DNA of 64,000 nucleotides from Jannaschia faecimaris (lineage in GTDB: Bacteria > Pseudomonadota > Alphaproteobacteria > Rhodobacterales > Rhodobacteraceae). Shown here one piece after another: positions 8,904-19,325 of this stretch (positions are counted from its first letter, which is position 1; each line of letters begins with the position of its first letter). The stretch covers positions 1-64,000 of the forward strand of contig NZ_FNPX01000017.1 of NCBI RefSeq assembly GCF_900107415.1, in the 5' to 3' direction. The position numbers and the translations under genes were made by a program. The notes under the pieces are model-generated. The model saw nothing but the letters and a program-made list of their open reading frames with translations, was not told where the DNA came from and did not search any database.

Positions 8904-9280
8904 TTCACTCCCTCCAATTCGATGCGCAATCGTCCTTCCAGCCGCTTCAATCGGTCAGCGATCCGCGCGGCATCCCGGCGCAAGCGCTCCACTTCGGCCA
9001 AAAGAGTGCGATCGGCGGACTCGGCGGACGACAGCGCGGGCCCTTCGCCCGCACCGGTCATCAGCCAGACCAGGGACACATTTGTCAGCCCGGCCAGCAT
9101 CGACACCCGGTTGGCCCGCGGTTCAGCGCGGTCCTCCTCCCAGGCGCGGATCGTCTTGGGCTTCACACCCAACCGCCGGGCCAGTTCCTCGACGTCCAGG
9201 CCAGCGATTTCGCGCGCCCCTGTCAAGCGGTCGCCGAAGGTGGTGGTCGCTGGGTCGAACCATTCCGCATCTGTGGGCAT
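8900..9280 (-). CDS. XRE-family helix-turn-helix protein coupled to sdhE
   Basis: A 126-aa protein. Residues about 16-70 form a Cro/C1-type helix-turn-helix (LDVEELARRLGVKPKTIRAW then EEDRAEPRANRVSMLAGL), followed by VSLVWLMTGAGEGP and a C-terminal coiled coil rich in Arg, Leu and Glu (LLAEVERLRRDAARIADRL). The start MPTDAEWFDP is supported by AAGGAG 11 nt upstream; the frame extends to 9715 opposite the aminotransferase gene, without homology. It overlaps sdhE by 4 bp. What it regulates is not known; the coupling suggests a link to respiratory flavoprotein assembly. Confidence 0.85.
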   Translation of the reverse strand: MPTDAEWFDPATTTFGDRLTGAREIAGLDVEELARRLGVKPKTIRAWEEDRAEPRANRVSMLAGLTNVSLVWLMTGAGEGPALSSAESADRTLLAEVERLRRDAARIADRLKRLEGRLRIELEGVK

Positions 9281-9296
9281 TGCAAGCGCTCCTTGA

Positions 9297-10960
<1,664 letters not shown>

Positions 10961-11116
10961 GCCAAAGAGAAACAGTCGCCCTTGGACGCCGGAATTCGGC
11001 GTTGCCCTCATCGAATTGATTTCGTCCCGGCTCGATTGACTTTCGTCAAAGCGAATACGTTCAAAGTGAGATCAAAACTTCGAGAACTCAGTTTCCAGAA
11101 GCAGGATTTCATTAAT

Positions 11117-11905
11117 ATGTTTAAGAATCTCAGCGCACCGTTGGTCCGCCAGATGACATCCGGACTGGCCGTCTGTACCGTTCTCGCAGGGGGGATCGCC
11201 GCAATCGACAATACACTGCTAGTCGGCACCGCATGGGCACAAGACGACGATCACGAAGAGGGCGATCACGAGGAAGGAGCCGGAGGTCAAGGTCAGGGCG
11301 GCCAGGGTCAGGGTGGCCAGGGCGCGCAGTCCGGCCAAGGGAACCAAGGTGGCTCGGGTGCCGGTCAGGGCGGTCCCAGCGGTGATTCCGACGGCGTCGG
11401 CCCGCAATCCGGCGGCCCCGCGGATACCGGCGATGGCGGTGGCAAACCTAGCTGGGCCCAAGAGGGTATTCCGGAAGTCGAACTCGGCCGCCTGAGCGTG
11501 GCACGCTCGCCAGACCAGGTACTCGACCGGTCGCTGGCCGAGGCGCTCGCAAACCTCACCCCCGAGATGGTGGATTTCTACAACCTCGACCTGGGCACCA
11601 TGATCAATGAGTTGTCGCTCAACTGGGACAACATCACGATCTACGACTCGCCGCTGCAGAACCTGGCACTGATGGAGGACATCCTGGAGGACGGACAGAC
11701 GTCATTGCCCGGTGTGACCAACAGCGACGGCACGCTGCTGGCGGTGTTCTTGGGCGTCGCGTCGGACAAGACGGTGCCAATCACCACCGATACGGTCATC
11801 GCGGTCACCACGATCCTTGGTCACCCGCTGACCGACGCATCGGCTGAATCTCTGGCCGTCGCGGCAGAGGCCGTACGTATCGCCGTTCTGGCCGGTCACG
11901 GCTGA
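11117..11905 (+). CDS. Secreted protein with Gly/Gln repeat linker
   Basis: A 262-aa exported protein of unknown function. Residues 1-42 are a long signal peptide ending VGTAWA. The mature N-terminus is acidic (DDDHEEGDHEEG), then a low-complexity Gly/Gln/Ser segment made of GQGGQGQ-type repeats (about 50-110), then a folded C-terminal part (VELGRLSVARSPDQVLDRSL, MINELSLNWDNITIYDSPLQ). The start at 11117 has AGGA 12 nt upstream; the open frame before it is non-coding in appearance. A stable hairpin follows the gene. It could be a surface or matrix protein; the function is not known. Confidence 0.7.
   Translation: MFKNLSAPLVRQMTSGLAVCTVLAGGIAAIDNTLLVGTAWAQDDDHEEGDHEEGAGGQGQGGQGQGGQGAQSGQGNQGGSGAGQGGPSGDSDGVGPQSGGPADTGDGGGKPSWAQEGIPEVELGRLSVARSPDQVLDRSLAEALANLTPEMVDFYNLDLGTMINELSLNWDNITIYDSPLQNLALMEDILEDGQTSLPGVTNSDGTLLAVFLGVASDKTVPITTDTVIAVTTILGHPLTDASAESLAVAAEAVRIAVLAGHG
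11284..11345 (+). repeat. Short in-gene repeats coding Gly-Gln
   Basis: Copies of a roughly 15-nt unit (GGTCAGGGCGGCCAG and variants) lie in tandem and encode GQGGQ-type residues inside the secreted protein gene. Such runs can change length by slippage. Confidence 0.6.
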
Positions 11906-11921
11906 CCGACACATCGAAAAC

Positions 11922-11957
11922 CACGCTGGGCCGAGCCTTATCGCCCCGCCCAGCGTG
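11922..11957 (+). other. Perfect 10-bp hairpin between the two exported-protein genes
   Basis: CACGCTGGGC (11922-11931) pairs exactly with GCCCAGCGTG (11948-11957) with a 16-nt loop. No T-run follows, so it is more likely an mRNA-stabilising or processing hairpin or a weak terminator than a strong stop. It lies between the stop at 11905 and the next start at 11985. Confidence 0.6.
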
Positions 11958-11984
11958 ACTCCGTAGAAAGATCAAGGATCTCCC

Positions 11985-12767
11985 ATGCAAAAGACGAAAG
12001 CGCTCTGTTTCCTGACCGCCGGTCTTGCCGTGGTCACAGCAATCGGGGCGGCATCGCCTCTCATGGCGCAGAACGCCCCCGGGGCGGCATTCCAGCCCTA
12101 TGTCAAGTTCGAGCTAGGCAGCGCGACCCGCGCCAGCGACGAAGGATACTGGCAGCCGCCGGGTGCGGCAGACCCGGACATCTACTTCGACCTCTCCGAT
12201 GAGACGGACGGTTTCTTCGCCGCCTCCTATGGTCTCGACTGGCAGAACGGATTTCGCGGCGATCTGTCCGTCATTGGCTTCGCCAAAGCAAATGTGACGG
12301 CACCCTGGTCACGGACCGTCCCGGTCACCGCCGGTCCCCATGCCGACATCCAGACCAGCGTGCGATCGACGGGCCTCATGCTGACCGGCTACTATTCGCC
12401 ACTGGAGCATCGAGGGCAGGACGTGGCCGTTCAACCGTTCCTTTCCGCCGGGATTGGCATCGCCCGCAACACGATGAGCGATTGGACCAGGACCAATGCG
12501 GCAGCCGGCACGCCTGTTCGCACCTTCAACGGGGACACGTCAACTGATTTTGCATGGTCCCTAGGGGCTGGCGTCGCCTTCGAGATCGCGCGCGGCGGCG
12601 ACAAAAGACCGGTTTTCGTGGAGACCGCCTATCGGTATTTCGACCTCGGGAGTGTTTCGGGGTCAGCTGTCCCCTTGCCCGGCGGTCCTGCGTCGCAGCC
12701 GCGCACACCGTTCCGCTTTGACGCCCGGCAGCACGTCTTCTCGGTCGGCCTCCGCATTCCGATGTAG
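11985..12767 (+). CDS. Outer-membrane beta-barrel protein
   Basis: A 260-aa protein with a signal peptide (residues 1-28, cut after PLMAQ or MAQ-NA) and alternating amphipathic strands typical of small OmpA/OmpW-like barrels: AFQPYVKFELGSATRAS, FRGDLSVIGFAKANV, VAVQPFLSAGIGIARNTM, FAWSLGAGVAFEIARGG and a final strand QHVFSVGLRIPM. Length suits an 8-stranded barrel. The last residue is Met rather than the usual Phe. It is a surface protein with unknown ligand. It follows the Gly/Gln-rich secreted protein by 79 bp and may share its transcript. Confidence 0.72.
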   Translation: MQKTKALCFLTAGLAVVTAIGAASPLMAQNAPGAAFQPYVKFELGSATRASDEGYWQPPGAADPDIYFDLSDETDGFFAASYGLDWQNGFRGDLSVIGFAKANVTAPWSRTVPVTAGPHADIQTSVRSTGLMLTGYYSPLEHRGQDVAVQPFLSAGIGIARNTMSDWTRTNAAAGTPVRTFNGDTSTDFAWSLGAGVAFEIARGGDKRPVFVETAYRYFDLGSVSGSAVPLPGGPASQPRTPFRFDARQHVFSVGLRIPM

Positions 12768-13113
12768 GTCGCTCCAGCCCTACGCGACACCTGCGCCCCC
12801 TGCTTCGGCTGAACACCACTGGGGGGCCGCCCGGGCGGTACGGTGGGTTTTTGTCGCGATCCTCCATTTGCCGCAATCTGTATTCGTCCAAACCTTAGCG
12901 CCCAAGGCCGTGGTTCCCCGGAACCCCGCAGCGTCACAGAGCAGCGCTGCGATCCCCGTGACAACAAAAACCCAAAAGACTGCGTCGGTGCATCCACGAC
13001 CCGACAATCAGCCCCGGACAGCGACATTGTATGAAATGGGATCAAGGCCCGTTTTGGCGGAGAACGCTCGCTATGGTATAATATTTCGCGGCGCTCAGAT
13101 GGGGACAATTGAA
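12768..13113. other. 346-bp intergenic region
   Basis: No convincing gene. The plus frame that runs through it into the next gene looks like random high-GC translation. The only recognisable element is the promoter near its right end (13054-13082). Confidence 0.5.
13054..13082 (+). promoter_or_regulatory. Strong sigma-70-type promoter
   Basis: TTGGCG (13054-13059) and TATAAT (13077-13082) are 17 bp apart, and TGG directly before TATAAT makes an extended -10. The predicted start lies about 25 bp before the cupin gene. This is the best consensus -10 I see in the window. Confidence 0.7.
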
Positions 13114-13650
13114 ATGTGGGACTTGGAACACTTCGTGGCGGACTGTCGGAACGCAATCTCAAAAGGAGAAGGAGCGGGCGGTATCGGCGAGGTGATGGCG
13201 CGGGCGATGTCCAACCCCGCCGCCGTGACCCACGCCTTGGGCGTTCCCGAAAAACCTGGCCTCACCCCCATTTTCAAATCGTCCGACCTGACGATACTGA
13301 ATCTGGTCTGGAAACCATCGATGACAGTTCAGCCCCACGATCATCACATGTGGGCGGTGATCGGGATTTATGGCGGACGTGAGGACAACATCTTCTGGCG
13401 CAGGATCAAAGACGATCCGGACGGGCGCGTAGAGGCCGCCGGAGCGCGCAACCTCGGCACCGGCGATTGGTCCACGCTCGGGCCGGACGTGATCCACTCG
13501 GTCACCAATCCGATCCCGAAACTTACCGGCGCACTGCATGTTTACGGCGGTGACTTCTTTGAAGCCGAGCGCAGCGAGTGGGATCCCGAAAACCTGCACG
13601 AAGGTATGTTAGATATCGACCGGGTGAAGGCGATGTTCCACGAAAGCTAG
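13114..13650 (+). CDS. Cysteine-dioxygenase-like cupin protein
   Basis: A 178-aa cupin. The metal motif is visible in QPHDHHMWAVIGIYGGRED (His-x-His-His arrangement near residue 75), and a later conserved His lies in GPDVIHSVTNP and LHVYGGDFF. This is the layout of the cysteine dioxygenase-like family, which oxidises small thiols with iron; the substrate is not known. The start at 13114 has GGGGA 8 nt upstream and sits about 25 nt after a TATAAT promoter; a Met at 13099 in the same frame is an alternative. It is followed by a monooxygenase-fold gene 48 bp later. Confidence 0.75.
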   Translation: MWDLEHFVADCRNAISKGEGAGGIGEVMARAMSNPAAVTHALGVPEKPGLTPIFKSSDLTILNLVWKPSMTVQPHDHHMWAVIGIYGGREDNIFWRRIKDDPDGRVEAAGARNLGTGDWSTLGPDVIHSVTNPIPKLTGALHVYGGDFFEAERSEWDPENLHEGMLDIDRVKAMFHES

Positions 13651-13698
13651 CCTCTCCCGGGGGCTGCCGGTCGCTCGCACACGTGAAAGGAAAGCCGC

Positions 13699-14034
13699 AT
13701 GATCATCCGCATTTTCCAAGTCTTGGTCAGGCCGGGAAAGGAAAGCGCGTTCAGCGATTTCTTCCACCGGACGGCGATCCCGCTGATGCGGGGTACCGAC
13801 GGCATCATCTCGGTCCTGCCGGGTGCTGCGCGACCCGAAAGCCCGCGCGAATTCAGCTTCGTCATGGTCTGGAAGGATATTGACGCACTGAAGCGGTTTG
13901 CGGGCGAGGATTATCAGAACCCGCACATCGATCCGGCCGAAGCCGAACTGGTCCAGTCCCGGTCTATCAAGCATTACGATCTGGTTCAGAACACGACCCA
14001 CGGCAAAGGATTCGAGTCGACCGAAAGTCTTTGA
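13699..14034 (+). CDS. Antibiotic biosynthesis monooxygenase (ABM) domain protein
   Basis: A 111-aa single-domain protein of the dimeric alpha/beta-barrel (ABM) fold: MIIRIFQVLVRPGKESAFSD, then the turn GIISVLPGAARPESPREF and SFVMVWKDIDALKRFAGEDY. Members are cofactor-free or heme monooxygenases, or have no known activity. GAAAGGAAA lies just before the ATG. It probably shares the promoter of the upstream cupin gene, so the two may act on a common small molecule; that is an inference. Confidence 0.75.
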   Translation: MIIRIFQVLVRPGKESAFSDFFHRTAIPLMRGTDGIISVLPGAARPESPREFSFVMVWKDIDALKRFAGEDYQNPHIDPAEAELVQSRSIKHYDLVQNTTHGKGFESTESL

Positions 14035-14075
14035 CAGGCCGTGACAACTGACCGGCCCTGCCCTAAGCCGATGCC

Positions 14076-14858
14076 ATGAAAATCGCCACATATAACGTCA
14101 ACGGCATCAAGGCCCGTTACGAGACCGTCGCCACCTGGCTGCGGGAGGACGCGCCCGATGTCGCCGTCCTGCAGGAGATCAAGTCCATCGACGAGGCTTT
14201 CCCCCGCGAATTGGTCGAAGACACCGGGTATGATCTGCACACCCACGGGCAGAAGGGGTTCAACGGCGTGGCCCTCCTGTCGAAGACCCCTTTGGAGGAC
14301 GTGACGCGCGGCCTGCCCGATGACGACGAGGACGAGCAGGCCCGGTATATCGAGGGCACGGTCATCGGTGAAACAGGTGCAGTGCGTATCTGCGGGCTAT
14401 ACCTGCCCAACGGGAACCCGGCTCCGGGGCCGAAGTACGATTACAAGCTCGCGTGGATGGCACGACTTGAGGCACGGGCTAAGGCGCTGCTGGCCGAAGA
14501 AACGCCGTTCCTTATGACCGGTGATTTCAACGTCATTCCAGACGACCGCGATGCAACGCGCCCAGAGGCCTGGGCAAATGACGCGCTGGCCCTGCCGCAG
14601 ACGCGCGCGGCGTTCCGGCGGATCGTAAACCTCGGCCTGACCGAGGCATTCCGCGCCCGGACGCAGGGTGCCGGGCATTACTCGTTCTGGGATTACCAGG
14701 CCGGGGCCTGGAATCGGAACGACGGCATCCGCATCGACCACTTCCTGTTGTCGCCCGCCGTGGCCGACCGGATGCGGGACTGCACCATCCAGACCGAGAT
14801 GCGCGGGCGCGAAAAACCCAGCGACCACGTACCGGTCTGGCTTGATCTCGATCTTTAG
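14076..14858 (+). CDS. xth: Exodeoxyribonuclease III / AP endonuclease
   Basis: A 260-aa ExoIII family enzyme: MKIATYNVNGIKARYETVAT at the start, LQEIKSID (metal-binding Glu near residue 34), GDFNVIPDDRDA near 150, NDGIRIDHFLLSP and the terminal SDHVPVWLDL with the catalytic Asp-His pair. It incises DNA at abasic sites and has 3'-exonuclease activity in base excision repair. Length is normal for the family. It stands 41 bp after the ABM gene and 136 bp before an aldo/keto reductase gene. Confidence 0.95.
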   Translation: MKIATYNVNGIKARYETVATWLREDAPDVAVLQEIKSIDEAFPRELVEDTGYDLHTHGQKGFNGVALLSKTPLEDVTRGLPDDDEDEQARYIEGTVIGETGAVRICGLYLPNGNPAPGPKYDYKLAWMARLEARAKALLAEETPFLMTGDFNVIPDDRDATRPEAWANDALALPQTRAAFRRIVNLGLTEAFRARTQGAGHYSFWDYQAGAWNRNDGIRIDHFLLSPAVADRMRDCTIQTEMRGREKPSDHVPVWLDLDL

Positions 14859-14994
14859 AGGTCAGGGCCTCCAGCGAGGGAATTTATCAACGGAAAAACC
14901 GAGCCCTTCCCCGAGCAGCCAAGGGCGTGCATGGGCTGGACCTTTTGGCAAGGGCCGCGCATCTACGGGCAAATCGTTCTGAAGGATATAGAAG

Positions 14995-16038
14995 ATGCGC
15001 ACAGTTCCCCTCGGCCGCAACGATACGATCTCGGAAATCATGCTGGGCACCATGACCTTCGGCACGCAGACCGCCGAGGCCGATGCGCATACGCAGATGG
15101 ATATGGCCGCGGACGCCGGTGTGACCTGGCTGGATACGGCCGAGATGTATCCGGTCAATCCGATCAAGGCGGAGACGGTCGGGCTGACCGAGGAGATCGT
15201 GGGAAACTGGGTCGCCAAGGGAAACGCGGGCCGATTGCGCATTGCAACCAAGCATTCGGGCGAAGGGGCGCATGCCCGTGACGGCGCACCCATCACGGGC
15301 GAAAGCATTCCGCAGGCGATCGAAGGCTCATTGAAGCGGCTGAAGTCCGAGACGATCGACCTTTACCAGTTTCATTGGCCCAACCGCGGGAGCTTCCAGT
15401 TCCGCAAGTACTGGACCTACCGCCCCGAAGGTGAGCGTGACGCGATCCTCCAGAACATGGCCGATTGCATGGGCGCGCTGGAGCAGGAGGTCGCGCGCGG
15501 CACGATCGGGGCATTCGGCCTGTCGAACGAGAGCACCTGGGGCATGGACCAGTGGATGATGCTGGCCAGTGACGAGGATGGCGGCGACGGCCCCGCCCGG
15601 CCCGCAGCCATCCAGAACGAATACTCCGTGCTGTTCCGCATGGCCGACACCGACCTGTCTGAAATGATGACCTACGAGAACATCACCATGCTGGCCTTCT
15701 CCCCTTTGGCGACCGGCCTGATCACGGGGAAGTACCAAGGCGGAAACATCCCCGAAGGCTCGCGCCGGTCCCTTAACGAAGGGCTTGGCGGGCGTTGGTC
15801 CGACCGGGTGGAGGGCACGGTGGATGCCTATCTCAAGCTGGCGGCGGCGCATGGGATCGACCCGGTGCACATGGCGCTGGCGTGGTTGCAGTCGCGGCCC
15901 TTCGCTTGCTCCGCCCTCCTGGGCGCGACGACGACCGCGCAGTTGGAGCACGGGCTGAAGGCACAGGACATGGTACTGTCGGACGAATTGCTCAGCGCCA
16001 TTGACGACCTGAACAAGGCGCATCCGCTGCCCTACTGA
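14995..16038 (+). CDS. Aldo/keto reductase
   Basis: A 347-aa AKR of the Tas-like group: LGTMTFGTQTAEADAHTQMD, then GVTWLDTAEMYPVNP (catalytic Asp and Tyr near residues 45-50), the Lys in IATKHSG and the His in LYQFHWPNRG. The C-terminal NADP-binding segment is ALLGATTTAQLEHGLKA. It reduces carbonyl compounds with NADPH; the natural substrate is not known. The start MRTVPLGRND has GAAGGA 12-15 nt upstream, good for this family. Confidence 0.9.
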   Translation: MRTVPLGRNDTISEIMLGTMTFGTQTAEADAHTQMDMAADAGVTWLDTAEMYPVNPIKAETVGLTEEIVGNWVAKGNAGRLRIATKHSGEGAHARDGAPITGESIPQAIEGSLKRLKSETIDLYQFHWPNRGSFQFRKYWTYRPEGERDAILQNMADCMGALEQEVARGTIGAFGLSNESTWGMDQWMMLASDEDGGDGPARPAAIQNEYSVLFRMADTDLSEMMTYENITMLAFSPLATGLITGKYQGGNIPEGSRRSLNEGLGGRWSDRVEGTVDAYLKLAAAHGIDPVHMALAWLQSRPFACSALLGATTTAQLEHGLKAQDMVLSDELLSAIDDLNKAHPLPY

Positions 16039-16214
16039 GGTCGGACAGCTCCAAAACAGCCAGGGACGCGCCACCTGCATGGCGGTCCTCCGGCTTGGAT
16101 TGAAGTGAACCCGCTGAAGCCTCAGCCGCGTCTGCGCGGTGGGCTAATGAAGGCAATGCGACGTAAGTGCGCCAGCACGCCGTGGCATCGGAACACGAAC
16201 CAACGGCAAGCCGC

Positions 16215-16670
16215 TCAGTTCAGGTTCAGCCTTTCCAGCCAGCGTTCGACCCGCGCCTCGTTCACACCCAGGTCGGACTGGCCAAAGCGCGAGCGGCTGT
16301 AGATCGACAGGGTCGTCCCCTCGCCCGCCTGCGTGGCCGACACCGAAATCGCGTCAGGATAGCCCATGAGTTTGGATCGCTGGACATAGGTCACCCGTCC
16401 CTCGGCCGCAGATCCGGCAAGACGAGTGACGCCACGCTCTGCCGTGGCGACGGCATCAAGCCGGTCCAGAACAGCCTCGACCGTCTCGGGCACGGTGATC
16501 GCGGGGCGGTCACCCCCCTCGGCCACGAGGTAGTCGTTGGGCTTGCCGGTGCGCGCCGCAGTGGCGGCATCCACGTGCCAGACCCCCGGGTCCATCGGGG
16601 CGAAGCGGATATATCCAAGCCCGGCCACGACAGCGCCGGCGGCAACGATAAGAAGGGTGCGTTTGATCAT
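16215..16670 (-). CDS. DUF1499 domain protein, membrane-anchored
   Basis: A 151-aa protein with an N-terminal hydrophobic segment (MIKRTLLIVAAGAVVAGLGY), then a soluble domain with the DUF1499 pattern: GDRPAITVPETVEAVLDRLD, VTYVQRSKLMGYPDAISV and STLSIYSRSRFGQSDLGVNE-type residues. The family is widespread and of unknown function. It lies downstream of the glycerate kinase gene on the same strand with 45 bp between them, so co-transcription is likely. Confidence 0.8.
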   Translation of the reverse strand: MIKRTLLIVAAGAVVAGLGYIRFAPMDPGVWHVDAATAARTGKPNDYLVAEGGDRPAITVPETVEAVLDRLDAVATAERGVTRLAGSAAEGRVTYVQRSKLMGYPDAISVSATQAGEGTTLSIYSRSRFGQSDLGVNEARVERWLERLNLN

Positions 16671-16715
16671 GTTGTTGAGATAGCACCGGGAGCGCGGGTG
16701 TCATCCCCCAAGGGA

Positions 16716-17909
16716 TCACCCAACACGCAGAATCTGCAGGTCGGCCACGTTGGTCCCCGTGCCCCCCGTAATCAGCAGGTCACCCGCCGCCGCAAGCGCG
16801 GGATAGCTGTCGTTCTCGGCCAGCATTGCCGATACATCCAACCCCGCCGCAGCGATACGCCCAAGCGTGCCGTGGTCAACGATCGCGCCCGCCGCGTCGG
16901 TCGGCCCATCACGCCCGTCAGTGCCCCCCGAAAGGAACGCCCAGGGCCGGTCGATATCTTGCAGCGCAAGCGCCACGCGCAGGGCCAGTTCCTGATTGCG
17001 CCCCCCGCGCCCTTGCCCACGCAGGACCACGGTCGTCTCGCCGCCCCAAAGGGTGGTGCCCGCCCCACTCCGCGCACGACGGGCGATGCGGGATGCGGCC
17101 TCGGCGACGTCCCCTTCCAGCGGCACGGGGTCGAGCGTCGCACCGGGGGCTGCCGCCAGCATCGCTTCGGCGGACAACCGGTTGGAGCCGACAAGCCGGG
17201 TCGGCACCGGCGGCACCGGTCCGGGTTTGGCAGTTTTCAGTGCAGCGCGGCAGCTTTCGGGAACACGGTCCCATAGCCCCGTATCGTGTAAAAGGTCGCG
17301 CGCCTCCGCCGGACCACCCAGCGGCGGCACTGTGGGTCCAGACGCGATCGCGCCCAGATCGTCGCCCACCACGTCAGACAGGATCAGCGCCTCCATTGTT
17401 GCGGGCGCGCAAGCGCGCGCGAGGCCCCCGCCCTTAAGTCGGCTCAGGTTTTGGCGCACGAGATTCATCGCCTTGATATCCAGCCCCGCGCTCAGCAGCA
17501 GGCGCGAGACTTCGGCCTTGTCCTCCAATGTCACCTCCGCGACAGGGGCCACGGCCAGTGCGGATCCCCCCCCGGAGATGAGCGCCAGGCAATGCTGCCC
17601 CGCCGTCAGGGCACCCGCGGCCCTGAGCACCGCATCCCCGGCTGCCGCGCTGCCGGCATCGGGCACGGGATGACCGCCCAGCATCACACGCGCGCCAGAC
17701 AAGTCGACAGCGTTCTCGGGGTTGGTTACAATCAGGCAGTCCGTGCCGGGGAAACGGGCGAGCGCCGCGCGAGCCATTGAAACCGCAGCCTTCCCGATCG
17801 AGAGGATCAGGTCGGGCTGCCCGGGACCGCCGAGTGCCGCCGTAACCGCCGCGCCCGGATCAGCCCGCGCCACGCCTGCCTTGAATATTGCAATCATCTC
17901 GTCCCGCAT
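16716..17909 (-). CDS. Glycerate 2-kinase (MOFRL family)
   Basis: A 397-aa protein of the GckA/TtuD family. The N-terminal domain has ILSIGKAAVSMARAALARF and the Gly-rich ALISGGGSALAV motif; the MOFRL domain follows with GRGGRNQELALRVALAL and FLSGGTDGRDGPTDAAGAIV. It phosphorylates D-glycerate to 2-phosphoglycerate, linking the serine/glyoxylate routes to glycolysis. The start at 17909 has GAGGG upstream; the frame stays open to 18185 but that part has no similarity I recognise. Older annotations call this family hydroxypyruvate reductase. Confidence 0.9.
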   Translation of the reverse strand: MRDEMIAIFKAGVARADPGAAVTAALGGPGQPDLILSIGKAAVSMARAALARFPGTDCLIVTNPENAVDLSGARVMLGGHPVPDAGSAAAGDAVLRAAGALTAGQHCLALISGGGSALAVAPVAEVTLEDKAEVSRLLLSAGLDIKAMNLVRQNLSRLKGGGLARACAPATMEALILSDVVGDDLGAIASGPTVPPLGGPAEARDLLHDTGLWDRVPESCRAALKTAKPGPVPPVPTRLVGSNRLSAEAMLAAAPGATLDPVPLEGDVAEAASRIARRARSGAGTTLWGGETTVVLRGQGRGGRNQELALRVALALQDIDRPWAFLSGGTDGRDGPTDAAGAIVDHGTLGRIAAAGLDVSAMLAENDSYPALAAAGDLLITGGTGTNVADLQILRVG

Positions 17910-18555
17910 CGCCCACCCTCCGAATTCAGCCTCGCCATCGGTGCCCGTGAGGATGCCAAGGTCAAGCCGATAGACCCGCCCCGCAATCTTCGCTTTCGGA
18001 TCCCCATTGATCAGATCGGGGAAATGTCCGCCCGGATCTTGGGCGAGTGCTCGGAATCCCTTCCTCGTGCCGATCTCAACGTTGCCCGTGCCCTTAGCTC
18101 TTGGGTTCGCGATCCTCAGACTGCCGGAGCAATGGATCTTGCGAACTCCGAGGTATCGCAGCCGCTGCCAAGGTCGGCATTCCAACTGGCCTGCTGAGCA
18201 GAATAAGCATGACGACCGGCCTGGATCCGTTGAGGTTGGGGAAATGCCGGTCTACAGCCTGATCGCGGGGTTGCGCCGGGGCACCAGCAGCCCCCCATCT
18301 GGGCAATGAGAATTGCGACCAAGAAAGCGTTTGGCTGACCAGGTGAAAGCGTCCGGGGTTGGACCGTTGCAGCCCCGATATTGGAAGGAGGGAGCCGATC
18401 CTCGCGGCAATCCTGAACCCAACAAGGGTTCAGGCATCGGAGTGCATGGGCCTGCCGGGCGGCGGGTCATTATCTGGGTGGCCCTTCGGCTGCCCAGAGC
18501 CCCGACCGGGCCCATGGACCGGGAGCCGAGGGATGCTCCCGGTTCCGGTTTCACG
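17910..18555. other. 646-bp region without a recognisable gene
   Basis: Several overlapping short frames exist on both strands, but none has a plausible start site, codon pattern or family signature. It separates the glycerate kinase gene from the exported hypothetical gene. It could hold degraded DNA. I see no repeat ends, tRNA or terminator here. Confidence 0.5.
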
Positions 18556-19197
18556 TCATTGCGTCAAGACCGCACGCTGTTCCGGACGCGCTTCGACAGG
18601 CACCATGAGGTGCACGTAGGGCGTGCCGGTCCACATCACGTAGGGGCCATCGGTCTGTATCACTGTTGGTAACCCTTCGAATGCACTGGGATCAGGCGTG
18701 ATGATCATGATGTGCGGCCCCTCGACGACCCATTCGTTCTCGGCAGTCGGTTCGCTGGCTGCGGGATCGATGTTGCTGGCTCCGCCATCAGGTTCGTCAC
18801 CTGCAAGCATGTAGGCAACGGCCACACGTTCAGCAGTGAAGGGCGTGCCGCCCATCCACGCAGCCATCCAGCGTCGCCACTCGGCATCCATGCACATCGG
18901 TCCGGCGATTCCTGACGGCGCAGGAAAGCACGTATAGTCGCTCGTTCCTTCCCGCAGGATATTCCCTTCCAAATCAGACACGGTCGCGGTTTCAAGAATA
19001 CCCGCAGGAGCGGCGCGCAGGGCGTCGGCGATGAGTGCCTCGGCATCTGGCGCAGATTGGGCGAATGCGGATGTGACCAGACCGGCGCAGGCGACGGCTA
19101 TCCCCGCCGCAGCAGGAATGCCGTAAAGCATCCTCGGCACGCGGTTGGCCGACCGGGAGGTATGGGCGTGGCGAAGTGACATCATGTGCGAAAGCAT
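18556..19197 (-). CDS. Exported conserved hypothetical protein
   Basis: A 213-aa protein with a basic N-terminus, then a hydrophobic signal-like stretch (IPAAAGIAVACAGLVTSAFA, about 27-46) and cleavage near AFA-QS. The mature part contains ILREGTSDYTCFPAP, GPMCMDAEWRRWMAAW, VAYMLAGDEPDGGASNIDP, WVVEGPHIMIITPDP and YVMWTGTPYVHLMVPV. I recall similar proteins of unknown function in proteobacteria; no catalytic motif is evident. Two cysteines (in YTCF and GPMCMD) might form a disulfide. The start could be the Met nearer the signal (MLYGIPAAAG). Confidence 0.7.
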   Translation of the reverse strand: MLSHMMSLRHAHTSRSANRVPRMLYGIPAAAGIAVACAGLVTSAFAQSAPDAEALIADALRAAPAGILETATVSDLEGNILREGTSDYTCFPAPSGIAGPMCMDAEWRRWMAAWMGGTPFTAERVAVAYMLAGDEPDGGASNIDPAASEPTAENEWVVEGPHIMIITPDPSAFEGLPTVIQTDGPYVMWTGTPYVHLMVPVEARPEQRAVLTQ

Positions 19198-19325
19198 ATC
19201 GAATCTCCTTCAAGCAGTTGCTCGCCTGTCCGTCTTGGTATGGCGAGGCTTACTTGAGGGTGCCGCGACAAACCGCTGCACGATAGTACAGAAACTGGAC
19301 TGCAAACCGCGTTCGGGGTTTGAAG

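Noticed and set aside
11948-11980. Rho-independent terminator after the Gly/Gln-rich gene
   Set aside because: The hairpin is perfect but no T-run follows (ACTCCGTAG), so I list it as a hairpin only.
18007-18555. Genes in the 646-bp gap after glycerate kinase
   Set aside because: The short frames overlap on both strands, lack ribosome sites and show no known motifs.
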